DNA of 21,381 nt from a virus: IMG/VR virus record IMGVR_UViG_3300000116_000063, positions 16,577 through 37,957 of that record; one strand, given 5' to 3'. The first letter of the stretch is position 1, and the number at the start of each line of letters is the position of its first letter. A program made the position numbers and the translations under genes. Positions 20,952 through 21,381 of the stretch are shown here, one piece after another. Below the pieces are notes generated by a model, which was given only the letters and a program-made list of their open reading frames with translations, ran no database searches and was not told where the DNA came from.

Positions 20952-21381
20952 TGGATTGCAAGGGGTTGTAGTCGGTCAAGGATCTCACGATAGGCAGGGA
21001 CAATATCACCTTCATCGTTTCTGAATAGATCTTTATCAAATCTCTCATCACCACCAATCTTCCATAGTCTCATACTATCAGGACTGATCTCATCGGCAAG
21101 TAGCAACTCACCATGAGCAGTGTATCCATACTCAATCTTAAAGTCAACCAGATCAATACCCATGATGTAGAACATCTGACGAAGGTAGTCATTGATCCGT
21201 AATGTCATCTCAATAAGAGGTTCTGGGTTATATCCCATTAGTTTCACACGATCTCTCGTAAGTAATGGGTCATGCTTACTATCATCCTTCAGGAAAAACT
21301 CAACAATAGGATGTGGTAGTGAGTAACCTTCTTGTAGCGTTGTCTCCCGAACAATAGATCCAGCAGCACGATTGCGACAGA
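20948..21381 (-). CDS. purC: Phosphoribosylaminoimidazole-succinocarboxamide synthase (SAICAR synthetase), PurC, C-terminal part
   Basis: PurC joins aspartate to CAIR with ATP to give SAICAR. The frame enters from the right edge, so the start lies outside; 143 residues are visible out of about 240 expected. Landmarks match the family in order: C-R-N-R-A-A-G-S-I-V (substrate-binding R-N-R-A-A-G-S), P-I-V-E-F-F-L-K-D-D-S-K-H-D-P, L-V-D-F-K-I-E-Y-G (the D-F-K-x-E-x-G signature), A-D-E-I-S-P-D-S-M-R-L-W, and D-K-D-L-F-R. The natural C terminus is present. An in-frame GTG at 21247 is not the start because the conserved region continues upstream of it. The TGA overlaps the ATG of the 47-aa gene, making purC the head of the visible operon that also holds purM. 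Confidence 0.97.
   Translation of the reverse strand, partial: CRNRAAGSIVRETTLQEGYSLPHPIVEFFLKDDSKHDPLLTRDRVKLMGYNPEPLIEMTLRINDYLRQMFYIMGIDLVDFKIEYGYTAHGELLLADEISPDSMRLWKIGGDERFDKDLFRNDEGDIVPAYREILDRLQPLAIQ

Noticed and set aside
20948-21247. A 99-codon gene starting with GTG at 21247
   Set aside because: The same frame continues upstream with conserved PurC sequence to the window edge, so this is only an internal GTG of purC.

Overview
The window reads as a piece of a T4-like marine myovirus, most likely a cyanophage of Prochlorococcus or Synechococcus. Every supported gene lies on the minus strand, so transcription runs from base 21381 towards base 1. Three things point to a cyanophage. 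There is a phage-borne purine cassette (purC and purM) with a 2OG-Fe(II) oxygenase. There are tightly overlapping small phage genes. There is a long block of giant, repetitive virion adhesin genes preceded by T4-type late promoter boxes (TATAAATA). I cannot name the host or the phage from the sequence alone.

Right end (18527-21381), metabolic cassette: the C-terminal part of purC, three small unknown genes (47, 89 and 167 aa), purM, and a 2OG-Fe(II) oxygenase-like gene. Neighbours overlap by 1-8 bases or sit 2 bases apart, so they look like one translationally coupled operon. PurC and PurM act in de novo purine synthesis, presumably to supply nucleotides for phage DNA replication.

Junction (17854-18526): a sigma70-like promoter whose -10 box lies in a perfect TGTATA/TATACA dyad, then four very small genes (54, 43, about 73 and 26 aa). 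Two of them are predicted single-span membrane peptides. A late promoter follows.

Structural block (1-17853): ten genes, nine complete and one cut by the left edge. They encode a BppU-N-like protein, a fibre-like protein, a 461-aa structural protein, a 901-aa repetitive fibre with YadA-like head repeats, a 648-aa structural protein, a LamG/ConA-like lectin, a 1543-aa repeat fibre, an Mtd-N-type protein, a 118-aa protein, a 1265-aa fibre with chitin-binding-like modules, and the cysteine-rich start of the cut gene. Exact TATAAATA boxes precede three transcription units and near-matches precede two more. Rho-independent terminators end two units. Most or all of these products are probably exposed on the tail or baseplate and used for host recognition.

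The most unusual items are a pair of mutually exclusive hairpins (terminator versus RBS-sequestering) in front of the 901-aa fibre, a fresh 87-bp tandem duplication inside that fibre, the repeat architecture of the 1543-aa fibre with an inserted beta-sandwich-like segment, and a possible winged-helix protein inside the purine operon. I saw no tRNA, CRISPR array, IS element, integrase or diversity-generating retroelement.
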